30,514 nucleotides of DNA from an uncultured Bacilli bacterium (lineage in GTDB: Bacteria; Bacillota_I; Bacilli_A; RF39; UBA660), in the NCBI GenBank assembly GCA_910587745.1, contig CAJUNE010000015.1, positions 1-30,514 of the forward strand, in the 5' to 3' direction. The notes under the pieces are model-generated. The model was not told the DNA's origin, did no database searches, and was given only the letters and a program-made list of their open reading frames with translations. Shown here one piece after another: positions 15,214 through 23,584 of this stretch; position 1 is the stretch's first letter; each line of letters starts with the position of its first letter. Made by a program: the position numbers and the translations under genes.

Positions 15214-16215
15214 TTGCAAGATAAAGTTTTTATAGTAACAGGGGCTAATGGTTTTTTAGGGAATAATATAGTAAGAATTTTATTAGAGAGAGGCTTAGGA
15301 GAAGTACGAGCTTTAGTTCTTCCTAATGATAAATTACAATCATTAAAAGATTTAAATTGTAAAATATATAGGGGAGATGTTAGGGATGTTAATACCTTAA
15401 ATGATATATTTGATGTAAATAATAAAGAAATATATGTTATTCATTGTGCTGCTATTGTATATATTAAATCTAAATATAATAAGAATGTATATGATGTTAA
15501 TTTTAATGGAACTAAAAATATTATTAATAAGGTTTTAGAGAAAAATTGTAAATTAGTGTATGTTAGTAGTGTACATGCTATACCTGAGGCGCCAAATAAA
15601 CAAGTTATTACGGAAATAAAAGATTTTAATCCTGATAAAGTGGAAGGGATATATGCTAAAAGTAAAGCTTTGACAGCTAATTATGTTTTAAAAATGGTAA
15701 AAGAAAATAATCTTAATGCAACAATAGTTCATCCATCAGGTATTATTGGTCCTGGTGATTTTGGGAATAGTCATTTAACGCAACTTATAATGGATTTTGC
15801 TAGTGGAAGACTTAAAGCTTGTGTTAATGGAGGATATGATTTTGTTGATGTAAGAGATGTGGCTTTGGGTGTTATTAATGCGTGTTTTAATGGAGAAAAG
15901 GGTGAATGTTACATTTTATCTAATAGATTTGTTAGTATTAAAGAATTGCTTGATAATGTAAGTGAGATTAGAAATAGCAAAAGGGTTAATACAATTTTAC
16001 CTATGTGGTTTGCTAAATTAACTGCTCCTTTTTCAGAAATATATTATGCAATATTAAAACAACCGCCTTTATATACTAAATATTCTTTATTTACTTTAAC
16101 TTCTAATTCTAATTTCTCGAATGCTAAAGCTAAAAAGTTTTTAGATTATAAAACAAGAGATTTAAAAGAAACAATTAGTGATACCATTAACTGGTTAAAG
16201 AACAAAATAGAATAA
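15214..16215 (+). CDS. NAD-dependent epimerase/dehydratase (extended SDR)
   Basis: A 333-residue extended short-chain dehydrogenase/reductase. The Rossmann nucleotide loop TGANGFLG is at 9-16, and the catalytic YxxxK is Y147-K151 (YAKSK). 'VHPSGIIGPGDFG' and 'FVDVRDVA' are typical of the epimerase/dihydroflavonol-reductase branch. It acts in the cytoplasm on an unknown nucleotide sugar, sterol-like or aldehyde substrate. I chose TTG 15214 because the promoter -10 ends at 15191 and AAAAGG sits 9 nt before it; ATG 15205 directly abuts that ribosome site. It is monocistronic or weakly linked to the next gene, 59 bp away. Confidence 0.82.
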   Translation: MQDKVFIVTGANGFLGNNIVRILLERGLGEVRALVLPNDKLQSLKDLNCKIYRGDVRDVNTLNDIFDVNNKEIYVIHCAAIVYIKSKYNKNVYDVNFNGTKNIINKVLEKNCKLVYVSSVHAIPEAPNKQVITEIKDFNPDKVEGIYAKSKALTANYVLKMVKENNLNATIVHPSGIIGPGDFGNSHLTQLIMDFASGRLKACVNGGYDFVDVRDVALGVINACFNGEKGECYILSNRFVSIKELLDNVSEIRNSKRVNTILPMWFAKLTAPFSEIYYAILKQPPLYTKYSLFTLTSNSNFSNAKAKKFLDYKTRDLKETISDTINWLKNKIE

Positions 16216-16247
16216 AATAAAAAACTATTCCTTTCTTTGTAATTATA

Positions 16248-16256
16248 TGTTATGAT
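16248..16256 (+). promoter_or_regulatory. Extended -10 promoter for the O-acylation operon
   Basis: TGTTATGAT, one mismatch to the extended -10 consensus, 18 nt before the lipoprotein gene. A weak TTCCTT lies 17 bp upstream. Confidence 0.5.
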
Positions 16257-16274
16257 TATTAAGGAGATGAGATT

Positions 16275-16739
16275 ATGAAAAAATTATTATGTTTATTTAG
16301 TATTTTATTTTTATCACTAGGAGTAGTTGGATGTGGTAAAAAGGTTGAAACAAAGAATATTGAGGGTTCTTTAGAAGAAATAATGGTAAAATTATATGCA
16401 GGTATAAAAGAAGAAGAGATGCCTATGATGGTAGAAAATACACCTTTAACTGAAGAAAATTTTCAATATTATGCCTTTACAAATGCTAAATATAAAGAAG
16501 CAATTGCTAGTGAATCAATGACAGGTTCTGTTGCACATTCAGTTGTTTTAATAAGACTTGAAGATAGTAAAGATGCAGAAACAGTTGTAAAAGAAATTAA
16601 AGAAAAAGCTGATCCACGTAAATGGATTTGTGTCGAAGCTGAAAAACTTTATGTTTTAAATAAAGGAGATTTAGTAGTTCTTATTATGTCTAATGAACTA
16701 GCTGATCCTATTAAAGCAAATTTTGAAAATTTAAAATAG
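16275..16739 (+). CDS. Lipoprotein, DUF4358-like
   Basis: A 154-residue exported lipoprotein. The signal peptide ends in a lipobox (GVVGC) with lipidated C20. The mature part is mixed alpha/beta and includes 'ASESMTGSVAHSVVLIRLEDSKD' and 'ADPRKWICVEAEKLYVLNKGDLVVLIMS'. This pattern resembles the DUF4358 lipoproteins often found beside MBOAT and DHHW genes in Firmicutes; the family name is from memory and moderate in confidence. It is followed 19 bp later by the MBOAT gene, so it is probably an accessory factor for extracytoplasmic O-acylation. The mechanism is unknown. Confidence 0.75.
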   Translation: MKKLLCLFSILFLSLGVVGCGKKVETKNIEGSLEEIMVKLYAGIKEEEMPMMVENTPLTEENFQYYAFTNAKYKEAIASESMTGSVAHSVVLIRLEDSKDAETVVKEIKEKADPRKWICVEAEKLYVLNKGDLVVLIMSNELADPIKANFENLK

Positions 16740-16758
16740 TAAGAAGGAAAGTAAATTT

Positions 16759-18135
16759 ATGGTATTTTCTAGTATAAGTTTTCTTTTCTTTTTTTTAACT
16801 TTGTTATTTCTTAGTTATTTTTTAGTACCTAAGAAATATCGTAATAATGTATTATTAATATTTAGTTTGATATTTTATTATATGGGTGAGAAATGGTATG
16901 TATTCTTGCTTTTATTATCTTGCTTAGTTAATTATATAATAGGTCTATTATTACAGAAGAAAAGAAAAAAGTTGTATCTTATAATTTGTTTGGTTTTTAA
17001 TATTGGGTTATTATTTTATTTTAAATATACTAATTTCTTTTTAGAGACTTTTAATAATATTTTTAATTTTAACTTGCCAATGCTTAAAATAATTTTGCCT
17101 TTAGGTATTAGTTTTTTTACATTTCAAAATTTGAGCTATTTAATTGATGTTTATAGAAAAAGTGTTTTACCAGAAAAAAGTTTTCTTGGATATGCAACAT
17201 ATATTACTTTGTTTCCACAGTTAGTTGCAGGACCAATTGTAAGATATCAAGATGTTGCATTAGAATTAGAAACAAGACAAGAAAGTTTTGAACTTTTTAG
17301 TGTAGGTGTTAAAAGATTTGTTATTGGTTTAGCTAAAAAAGTATTAATCGCTGATACTATATATCATGTTTATACTAATATATTGGATTTTAATATGAGT
17401 GCACTTTCTTATATTTTAGTGGCTATTTGTTTTACATTACAAATATATTATGATTTTTCAGGGTATAGTGATATGGCTATTGGACTTGGTAAAATGTTTG
17501 GCTTTAATTTTAAAGAGAATTTTAATTATCCTTTAATTGCTTCTTCAATAACTGATTTTTGGCGAAGATGGCATATTTCTTTATCTAGTTTCTTTAAAGA
17601 TTATGTCTATATTCCGCTTGGTGGGAATAAATGCTCAAAACTCTTAAACATTCGTAATATCTTTATTGTTTGGGCTTTAACTGGTTTTTGGCATGGAGCT
17701 AGTTGGAACTTTATTTTATGGGGCATCTACTTTTTTGTTTTCCTAATTTTAGAAAAGTTTATTTTGAAGAAATATTTAAAGAAAAATTTTATTGCATATA
17801 TTTATACTTTTATAATTGTCATAATTAGTTTTGTAATTTTTAGTATTACAGATTTAAATGAATTATTTAGCTTTTTAAAAGGGATGATGGGAATAGGGGT
17901 TCCTCTATATAATAAAGAAATATTATATTTATTAAGAAATAATTTAGTGATTCTTGTTATAGCATTTTTAGGAATAAGTCCATTTTTAAAAAATAAAATT
18001 AATAGTTTAAAGAAAGGTAAGTTAGAAAAAGTAATTGAGGGAGGAGAAATAATATTTATTCTAGGTATATTCATATTAGTCGTAGCAAATATTGTTTCTA
18101 GTTCTTTTAATCCTTTTATCTATTTTAGGTTTTAA
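16759..18135 (+). CDS. MBOAT family membrane-bound O-acyltransferase
   Basis: A 458-residue polytopic membrane protein of the AlgI/PatA/DltB group, which moves acyl groups across the membrane to a surface polymer. It carries the family blocks FPQLVAGPIVRY (about 153-164), 'DFWRRWHISLSSFFKDYVYIPLGG' (about 271-295) and 'GFWHGASWNFILWG', with the invariant histidine at H312. About ten membrane helices are visible. A DHHW-type partner starts 3 nt after its stop, as in AlgI-AlgJ/X and PatA-PatB pairs. The target polymer (peptidoglycan, teichoic acid or capsule) cannot be told. The start has GAAGGAAAG upstream. Confidence 0.92.
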   Translation: MVFSSISFLFFFLTLLFLSYFLVPKKYRNNVLLIFSLIFYYMGEKWYVFLLLLSCLVNYIIGLLLQKKRKKLYLIICLVFNIGLLFYFKYTNFFLETFNNIFNFNLPMLKIILPLGISFFTFQNLSYLIDVYRKSVLPEKSFLGYATYITLFPQLVAGPIVRYQDVALELETRQESFELFSVGVKRFVIGLAKKVLIADTIYHVYTNILDFNMSALSYILVAICFTLQIYYDFSGYSDMAIGLGKMFGFNFKENFNYPLIASSITDFWRRWHISLSSFFKDYVYIPLGGNKCSKLLNIRNIFIVWALTGFWHGASWNFILWGIYFFVFLILEKFILKKYLKKNFIAYIYTFIIVIISFVIFSITDLNELFSFLKGMMGIGVPLYNKEILYLLRNNLVILVIAFLGISPFLKNKINSLKKGKLEKVIEGGEIIFILGIFILVVANIVSSSFNPFIYFRF

Positions 18136-18138
18136 TTT

Positions 18139-19197
18139 ATGAAAGAAAAAATTATTAGTATTGGTTTTGTCGTAATTATTTTTACTTTTGGTTTTCTTAG
18201 TCTAGTATTAAAAGATAAAGATATTTCTTTGGTGGAAAGAAGAAAACTTGCAAGTGTAGGAACTTTAAAAGAAGATTTCAACGAGAACTTAGATAAATAT
18301 TTAACAGATCAATTTCCTTTGAGAGATGAATTTTTAACTTTAAATAGTGCTTTTAATCGTTATTTTCTTAATAATAAAGATTATAATGGAGTTTATCTTA
18401 AAGATGATTATATATTTGAACGACTTTATCCTTTAGATAATAAAAGTATTAATAATTTTACGAATAAAATAAATTATATAAAAGATAAATATTTAATGAA
18501 TAATGATTGCTATTATATGATTATACCTGATAAAAGTTATTTCTTAGATAGTAATAAATATTTAACTATTGATTATGATTACTTATATTCATATTTAGAC
18601 GAAAATATTAATTTTTCAGGAATAGATATTAGAGAACTATTAAAGTTAGATGATTATTATAAAACTGATATACATTTAAAACAAAAAGCTTATTTTAAAG
18701 TTATTGATAAATTAAGTGATTATTTCAAATTTAATAATAAAGACATTTCTTATACTGAAAAAGTATATTCTGATTTTAAAGGGGCATCTTTTTATAAAGT
18801 TCCATTTAGTAAGCCTGAAGAACTTGTTTATTTAACTAATGAAATATTAGAAAATGTAAGAGTTAAACATTTAGAATATAAAGATAATTATGTTTATAAA
18901 GAAGATGCTTTTAATTCAAGTGATGCTTATAATGTTTTTTTGAGTGGTCCTAGTAGTTTAATTGAAATTATAAATGATAGTGCAAATAGTGATAAAGAGT
19001 TAATTATTTTTAGAGATTCTTTTGGAAGTAGTATTGCACCACTTTTAGTACCATTTTATAAAAAAATCACTTTAGTTGATTTAAGATATATTAATATGAA
19101 TTTAGTTAATAATTATATAACTTTTAATAATCAAGATGTTCTGTTTTTATATAGTACATTAATTGTAAATAATAGTTTTATTTTAAAAATTAATTAA
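18139..19197 (+). CDS. DHHW/AlgJ-like SGNH-type acyl transfer protein
   Basis: A 352-residue protein with one N-terminal membrane helix (about 5-22) and an outside catalytic domain. The features of DHHW/AlgX proteins are present: D177-x-H179 in 'TDIHLKQKAYF', and the nucleophile S294 in FRDSFGSS. It should take the acyl group delivered by the MBOAT protein and place it on a polymer, or cleave it. The usual Trp after the second His of 'TDxHW' is Leu here. It begins 3 nt after the MBOAT stop with only a weak ribosome site (TTAGG), so translational coupling is likely. Confidence 0.82.
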   Translation: MKEKIISIGFVVIIFTFGFLSLVLKDKDISLVERRKLASVGTLKEDFNENLDKYLTDQFPLRDEFLTLNSAFNRYFLNNKDYNGVYLKDDYIFERLYPLDNKSINNFTNKINYIKDKYLMNNDCYYMIIPDKSYFLDSNKYLTIDYDYLYSYLDENINFSGIDIRELLKLDDYYKTDIHLKQKAYFKVIDKLSDYFKFNNKDISYTEKVYSDFKGASFYKVPFSKPEELVYLTNEILENVRVKHLEYKDNYVYKEDAFNSSDAYNVFLSGPSSLIEIINDSANSDKELIIFRDSFGSSIAPLLVPFYKKITLVDLRYINMNLVNNYITFNNQDVLFLYSTLIVNNSFILKIN

Positions 19198-19202
19198 TCT
19201 TT

Positions 19203-19229
19203 TGTAACCTTTTTATTAAATTAAACGTC
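19203..19229 (+). promoter_or_regulatory. ECF-sigma-type promoter (autoregulatory)
   Basis: TGTAACC (19203-19209), a 16-bp spacer and CGTC (19226-19229) match the general pattern of ECF sigma promoters (AAC -35 core, CGTC -10) in Firmicutes. It lies 35 nt before the ECF sigma gene. A sigma-A-like TATAAT at 19232-19237 overlaps it and could give basal expression. Confidence 0.7.
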
Positions 19230-19264
19230 TATATAATGAATGCATTCAACAAGGGTGGTATCAA

Positions 19265-19729
19265 ATGAAAAATACCTTAGAATTTAATTTAGAAATTGTT
19301 ATTGATGAATATGCTGGTTATGTATTTAAAATAGTAGATAATATTATTGGAACTACACTTTCTTATCAAGATAAAGAGGAAATTGTTTCAGATACTTTCT
19401 ATTTACTTTGGAAAAATCAAAAGAAAATAAATACAAATTTAAAAGCATATTTAAGTGTTATCGCAAGAAATGCCTCTTATGATAAACTACGTAAAAATAA
19501 CTTTACAACTCCAATTGATGAAAATGTGGGGTATGAAAATGATTTTGATACAATCTTAGAAGTTAAAGAAAAATTAAATAAATTAACACATGAAGAATTA
19601 ATGATTTTTGAACTATTTTATTTGAAAGGTTTAAAAATAAAAGAAATATGTAAGTTAACTAATAAAAGTACGAGTGCTTTAAAAATAATGTTATATAGAT
19701 TAAGAAAAAAATTAAAGGAGGAATTATAA
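19265..19729 (+). CDS. ECF-type RNA polymerase sigma factor
   Basis: A 154-residue sigma-70 family protein with only regions 2 and 4. Region 2 is at about 18-85 ('EEIVSDTFYLLWKN', then 'AYLSVIARNASYDKLR'). Region 4 is at about 100-150 ('LTHEELMIFELFYLKGLKIKEI' and 'ALKIMLYRLRKKLKEEL'). No region 1 or 3 is present, so it is an ECF factor. It is followed by a single-pass membrane protein sharing one base with its stop codon, as for sigma/anti-sigma pairs. The promoter in front has ECF form, implying positive autoregulation. Signal and regulon are unknown; envelope stress is likely given the neighbours. Confidence 0.9.
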   Translation: MKNTLEFNLEIVIDEYAGYVFKIVDNIIGTTLSYQDKEEIVSDTFYLLWKNQKKINTNLKAYLSVIARNASYDKLRKNNFTTPIDENVGYENDFDTILEVKEKLNKLTHEELMIFELFYLKGLKIKEICKLTNKSTSALKIMLYRLRKKLKEEL

Positions 19730-20130
19730 TGGCCAAATTTGATGCATCTAATATTAAAGAAAAGACTAATTATTTAGTCGCTTATGATTTAATGAAAGGA
19801 AGAGATGAATTGAAAAGAATTAAAATAAAACATTTTACTTATATCTTTATTGCTGTTTTAGTTTTAGCAGGTGGAACTTTTAGTGTTGATGCGATGACAG
19901 ATAATTCGATTAGTAATACCATAAAAGAAGCATTAAAAATTAATGTAAATAAGAAAGATTATAATGCTACTTGTGATAAAATGGATAATGGAAATGTGAA
20001 ATGTAATCTTGGTAGTGAAGTAACAGGTGGTAGAGATTTTGCTTTAGAAATAGATAAAGAAAATTTAGATAAACTTGATAAAATACAATTTATTATTTCT
20101 GAGAGTAATCAAAATTTTAAAGAAGATTAA
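19729..20130 (+). CDS. Putative anti-sigma factor (single-pass membrane protein)
   Basis: A 133-residue protein: a short cytoplasmic N-terminus (1-35) including DLMKGRDELKR, one membrane helix (about 36-54), and an outside domain of about 80 residues with a Cys pair (in 'ATCDKMDNGNVKCNLG'). It overlaps the sigma gene stop (TAATG) and has a strong AAAGGAGG site. Position and topology indicate an anti-sigma factor. The N-terminus is short and lacks a ZAS zinc motif, so it would be an unusual class, and this role is inference. The outside Cys pair may form a disulfide. Confidence 0.65.
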   Translation: MAKFDASNIKEKTNYLVAYDLMKGRDELKRIKIKHFTYIFIAVLVLAGGTFSVDAMTDNSISNTIKEALKINVNKKDYNATCDKMDNGNVKCNLGSEVTGGRDFALEIDKENLDKLDKIQFIISESNQNFKED

Positions 20131-20157
20131 TATAACTCTTAGAATTAAAATGTTTAA

Positions 20158-20189
20158 ATAGGTAAGATGTTTCTTATCTATTTTATTTT
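20158..20189 (+). terminator. Rho-independent terminator
   Basis: A 10-bp stem (20158-20167 with 20172-20181, one G-U), a 4-nt loop and TTTTATTTT. It ends the sigma/anti-sigma operon. Confidence 0.75.
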
Positions 20190-20190
20190 G

Positions 20191-20219
20191 TTGTAATTTA
20201 GAATGACTAATAGTATACT
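20191..20219 (+). promoter_or_regulatory. Sigma-A promoter
   Basis: TTGTAA (20191-20196), 17-bp spacer, TATACT (20214-20219), starting 2 nt after the terminator. It rules out the in-frame ATG at 20203 as the start of the next gene. Confidence 0.6.
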
Positions 20220-20238
20220 TATTATAAGGAGAAATATA

Positions 20239-21291
20239 ATGGAAAATAAAAAAATAGTATTAGGTGGTTTACTACTTGGAGTATTATTAATAAGTTCTTT
20301 AATAATATTTAAAAAAAATAAAATGGCAGATTATCAAGTGAGTAATTTAAATATCGTTTTATCTTTGGAAGATAAGATTAGCAAAAATAGTGTTTGGTGT
20401 GGGACATTTAATTTGATTTGGAATGACTTGAAAAATGAACTTGTAAAAAAAGATATAGTTTTTGAGCCTCAATTAAATATTGTAGAAAATCTTAATAAGG
20501 GAACTTTTAATACTAATTATTTAAGTGATAGTGGTTATTATAAAAAACTTGGAGTAATAAAACCAGAATTAAAAACAGAAATTGAAAAAGGGATTAAAGA
20601 TAAATTTAATGAAACTAGTGATATTTTAGATGATTTTGATTTTACTTATACAGCTGATAATAATTATTTTTTATATGCAATGTTAAAAAAAGATTTTAAG
20701 TTTCCTTATGTTTTTACAGATTTAGGAAAAAGTGATTTTAAAAATATTACTAATGTTAAATATTTTGGGATTAATGCTAAAACTGATTACAAAGTGCGCT
20801 CGCAAGTTCAAGTTTTATATTATGAAGATAAAGAAACATTCGCTGTTAAATTAAAAACTAAAGAAGGCGAAGAAGTAATTTTATCTAGGGGATTTAAAGG
20901 AGAAACTTTTAAAGATATTTATGATAATATTAATGATAAAAGTAATAAATATACAGGTTCAAAAACATTAAATGAGACAGATACTTTGAAAATTCCAGAA
21001 TTGAATTTTAACTTAAAAGAAGAATTTAGAGATTTAGAAAATAAAAATTTTTATCTAGCAAATGGTGAAGAATTTTTAATTATTAAAGCTATTCAAACTA
21101 TTCAATTTGAACTTCGTAAAGATGGTGGAAAAATAAAAAGCGAAGCAGGTATGGAAACTAATAAAGCTGCAATTGATAATCAAAGAAGTTTTAGTTTTAC
21201 AGATGATTTTGTCATAATGCTAAAAGAAAGTAATAAAGATTTACCTTATTTTGCAGCATTTATAAGTGATATAAAAAGTGTACAAAAATAA
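20239..21291 (+). CDS. Membrane-anchored protein of unknown family, weak serpin resemblance
   Basis: A 350-residue protein with an N-terminal membrane helix (about 5-24) and an outside domain. The start is ATG 20239 with AAGGAG; the earlier ATG lies inside the promoter. The pattern 'VWCGTFNLIWNDLKNEL' near the N-terminus and 'IQTIQFELRKDGGKIKSEAG' then 'FTDDFVIMLKESNKDLPYFAAFISDI' near the C-terminus recur in a Firmicutes family I cannot name. The last part looks like the end of a serpin: strand, a hinge-like stretch, then an F-D-F-x-I strand and a closing strand. That likeness is by eye only. A TfoX-N gene starts 23 bp downstream. Confidence 0.65.
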   Translation: MENKKIVLGGLLLGVLLISSLIIFKKNKMADYQVSNLNIVLSLEDKISKNSVWCGTFNLIWNDLKNELVKKDIVFEPQLNIVENLNKGTFNTNYLSDSGYYKKLGVIKPELKTEIEKGIKDKFNETSDILDDFDFTYTADNNYFLYAMLKKDFKFPYVFTDLGKSDFKNITNVKYFGINAKTDYKVRSQVQVLYYEDKETFAVKLKTKEGEEVILSRGFKGETFKDIYDNINDKSNKYTGSKTLNETDTLKIPELNFNLKEEFRDLENKNFYLANGEEFLIIKAIQTIQFELRKDGGKIKSEAGMETNKAAIDNQRSFSFTDDFVIMLKESNKDLPYFAAFISDIKSVQK

Positions 21292-21314
21292 ATATATAGA
21301 AAGAAGAATTATAT

Positions 21315-21617
21315 ATGGCAACAACAAAAGAATATAAAGATTATATATTAGATAAGTTAAGTATTTTAGAAACAATAAAATGTAGACCAATGATGGGTGA
21401 GTATTTATTATATTATAATGATATATTATTTGGTGGAATATACGATAATAGATTATTAATTAAAATAGTAAATGGTAATAAAAAGTATAGTTTAGAAAGT
21501 GCTATTCCTTATGATGGAGCTAAATTAATGTATCATATTATTGACATAGATAATAGGGATTTATTAAAAGAAATAATACTTGAAACTATTAAAGAATTGC
21601 CTGTTAAGAAAAAATAA
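21315..21617 (+). CDS. TfoX N-terminal domain protein
   Basis: A 100-residue protein matching the TfoX/Sxy N-terminal domain. It starts 'TTKEYKDYILDKLS', then 'CRPMMGEYLLYYNDILFGGIYDNRLLIK' (about 23-50) and 'IPYDGAKLMYHI' near residue 70. Only the N-terminal domain is present, as usual in Firmicutes; the C-terminal helix-hairpin-helix domain of Haemophilus Sxy is missing. Its role in competence is therefore not implied and the function is unknown. It is probably co-transcribed with the gene upstream and ends at a terminator at 21616. Confidence 0.82.
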   Translation: MATTKEYKDYILDKLSILETIKCRPMMGEYLLYYNDILFGGIYDNRLLIKIVNGNKKYSLESAIPYDGAKLMYHIIDIDNRDLLKEIILETIKELPVKKK

Positions 21618-21644
21618 GATTTGTAATAATATAAATCTTTTTTT
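21616..21644 (+). terminator. Rho-independent terminator
   Basis: AAGATTT (21616-21622) with AAATCTT (21633-21639), a 10-nt loop, and a run of T to 21644. It overlaps the TfoX-N stop codon. Confidence 0.65.
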
Positions 21645-21645
21645 G

Positions 21646-21674
21646 TTGCTAAAAACTTTATTAAATAATATAAT
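21646..21674 (+). promoter_or_regulatory. Sigma-A promoter for the GDPD gene
   Basis: TTGCTA (21646-21651), 17-bp spacer, TATAAT (21669-21674). The -35 begins directly after the terminator T run. Confidence 0.7.
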
Positions 21675-21704
21675 GGATATGCAAAACAAAAGAGGTTGAG
21701 CGTT

Positions 21705-23531
21705 ATGAAAAAAATTAAGAATGCGTTATTGATGATTAAAAGAAATATTTGGGTTTTAGTAGGATTTGAAGCAGTATTTAAATTATTATCTACATTAATT
21801 TTTATGCCTCTTTTTTTAGGCTGTTTTAATCTTATTATGAAGTATACTGGTTTTACTTATCTTACATTTGAAAATATTTTTGCTTTTTTAAGTGAGCCTA
21901 TAACTTTACTTTTATTATTAATATTAATAATTTTTATGACGTTTTATACAATGTTTGATATTACAACAATTATTATTATTTTAGATTTATCTTATCAAAA
22001 TAAAAAGGCTCCTATATTAGATGTTTTAAAATTATCTTTTAAAAAGTGTTTAAGAATTTTTAATCCTATTAATATAACTATATCTTTCTTTATTTTATTT
22101 TTAATTCCTTTTTTGAATATTGGACTTACTTCTAGTTTTATTTCTTCTGTTAGTGTTCCCGAATTTATATTAGATTTTATTAAAAGTAATATACCATTTT
22201 TATGTATTTTTGCTTTAGTTATGGTATATTTAGTTATATTATTATTTAGATGGTTATACTCACTGCACTTTTTTGTATTAGATAATGTTAGTTTTAGAAA
22301 AGCGCGAAAATTAAGTAAAAATTTAAGTGAGAAAAGACATATAAAAAATTTTCTTAGTATGTTTATAGTTCAATTTACAATGGTGCTTTTATATTTAATA
22401 TTTATTGGTTTAGGAATATTACTTATTTTGGGAATACAACATTTTTTAGGAAATATTGTTATTTTAGAAAGTATTATGACTACTATTATTTGGGTGTTTA
22501 TAGCTTTATCTTTAATCATCTTCCTTTTACTTATTACACCGATTAGTTATACAACTATAAGTGTTTTGTATTATGACTTAAAAGAAAAAAGAGAAGAAGA
22601 AATAAAATATATTGAAATAAAAGAAACAGATGTTGGAGATAAAAATAATAGAAAATTAAAGAAAATAATTTTAGGTTTTATTGTTTTAGCCATAATATGT
22701 GGGTCAGTTTTTACTTATGGTATTTATAAAGGAAAATATAATCTTAATATTGAATTTACAAGAACTTTAGAAGTAACTGCCCATAGAGGAGCTTCACTTA
22801 AATATCCTGAAAATACGATGAGTGCTTTTAAAGGTGCTAAAGAACTCGGAGCAGATTGGATAGAACTTGATGTTGCTGAAACTAAGGACGGTTATATAGT
22901 TGTAACTCATGATACTAATTTTAAAAGAACTGCTGGAGTAGATAAAAATATATGGGATATGACTTTAGAAGAAGTTAAAGAGTTGGATGTGGGAAGTTTC
23001 TTTAATAAAAAGTTTAAGGGAGAAAAAGTTCCGACTTTAGAAGAAACCTTAGAATTTGCTAAGAATAATAATATTAAACTTAATATTGAGCTTAAACCTA
23101 CAGGGAAAGAACATGATTTTGAGAAAAAAGTTGTTGATTTAATTGTAGAACATAATTATTTAAAATATACAGTTATTACATCGCAAACATATGAAGTGTT
23201 AGAAAACGTTAAAAAGTATAATAAAGATGTAGAAACAGTTTATGTTATGAGTCTTGCTTATGGAAATATTACTAGTTTAGAATATGCAGACCATTTTAGT
23301 ATTGAAGCTACTAGTGTTACTAAATCACTTGTAAAAAAAGTTCATAAAGAGGGCAAAGAATTATATGCCTGGACAGTAAATACAGAAGATAGTATTATGG
23401 AAATGATAGATTTAAAAGTTGATAATATTATTACAGATGATATAACGCTTGCTAAAGATACGATAATTTCTAGTAAACAAAGTGATTTAATTAGTGAGTA
23501 TATAAAGTTTATTGAAGGTTGGTTTGCCTAG
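21705..23531 (+). CDS. Membrane-domain glycerophosphodiester phosphodiesterase
   Basis: A 608-residue protein. The first 340 residues carry about eight membrane helices of the GDPD membrane domain type (PF10110-like). The C-terminal domain (about 353-600) is a GDPD TIM barrel with the catalytic set H360-R361 (AHRGAS), E369 (YPENT), E387 and D389 (IELDV) and H402 (THD). It should cut glycerophosphodiesters to glycerol-3-phosphate and an alcohol; substrates may be deacylated lipids or lipoteichoic acid units. The start is ATG 21705; TTG 21696 overlaps the AGAGG site. The next promoter begins right after its stop. Length matches known membrane-fused GDPDs. Confidence 0.9.
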   Translation: MKKIKNALLMIKRNIWVLVGFEAVFKLLSTLIFMPLFLGCFNLIMKYTGFTYLTFENIFAFLSEPITLLLLLILIIFMTFYTMFDITTIIIILDLSYQNKKAPILDVLKLSFKKCLRIFNPINITISFFILFLIPFLNIGLTSSFISSVSVPEFILDFIKSNIPFLCIFALVMVYLVILLFRWLYSLHFFVLDNVSFRKARKLSKNLSEKRHIKNFLSMFIVQFTMVLLYLIFIGLGILLILGIQHFLGNIVILESIMTTIIWVFIALSLIIFLLLITPISYTTISVLYYDLKEKREEEIKYIEIKETDVGDKNNRKLKKIILGFIVLAIICGSVFTYGIYKGKYNLNIEFTRTLEVTAHRGASLKYPENTMSAFKGAKELGADWIELDVAETKDGYIVVTHDTNFKRTAGVDKNIWDMTLEEVKELDVGSFFNKKFKGEKVPTLEETLEFAKNNNIKLNIELKPTGKEHDFEKKVVDLIVEHNYLKYTVITSQTYEVLENVKKYNKDVETVYVMSLAYGNITSLEYADHFSIEATSVTKSLVKKVHKEGKELYAWTVNTEDSIMEMIDLKVDNIITDDITLAKDTIISSKQSDLISEYIKFIEGWFA

Positions 23532-23532
23532 T

Positions 23533-23561
23533 TTGACATTTTAAATGTTTTGTTTTATAAT
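23533..23561 (+). promoter_or_regulatory. Perfect consensus sigma-A promoter
   Basis: TTGACA (23533-23538), 17-bp spacer, TATAAT (23556-23561). Both hexamers and the spacing are consensus. It starts 2 nt after the GDPD stop codon and drives an uncharacterised gene. Confidence 0.85.
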
Positions 23562-23584
23562 AAATCGCATTGGAGGGGATATAA

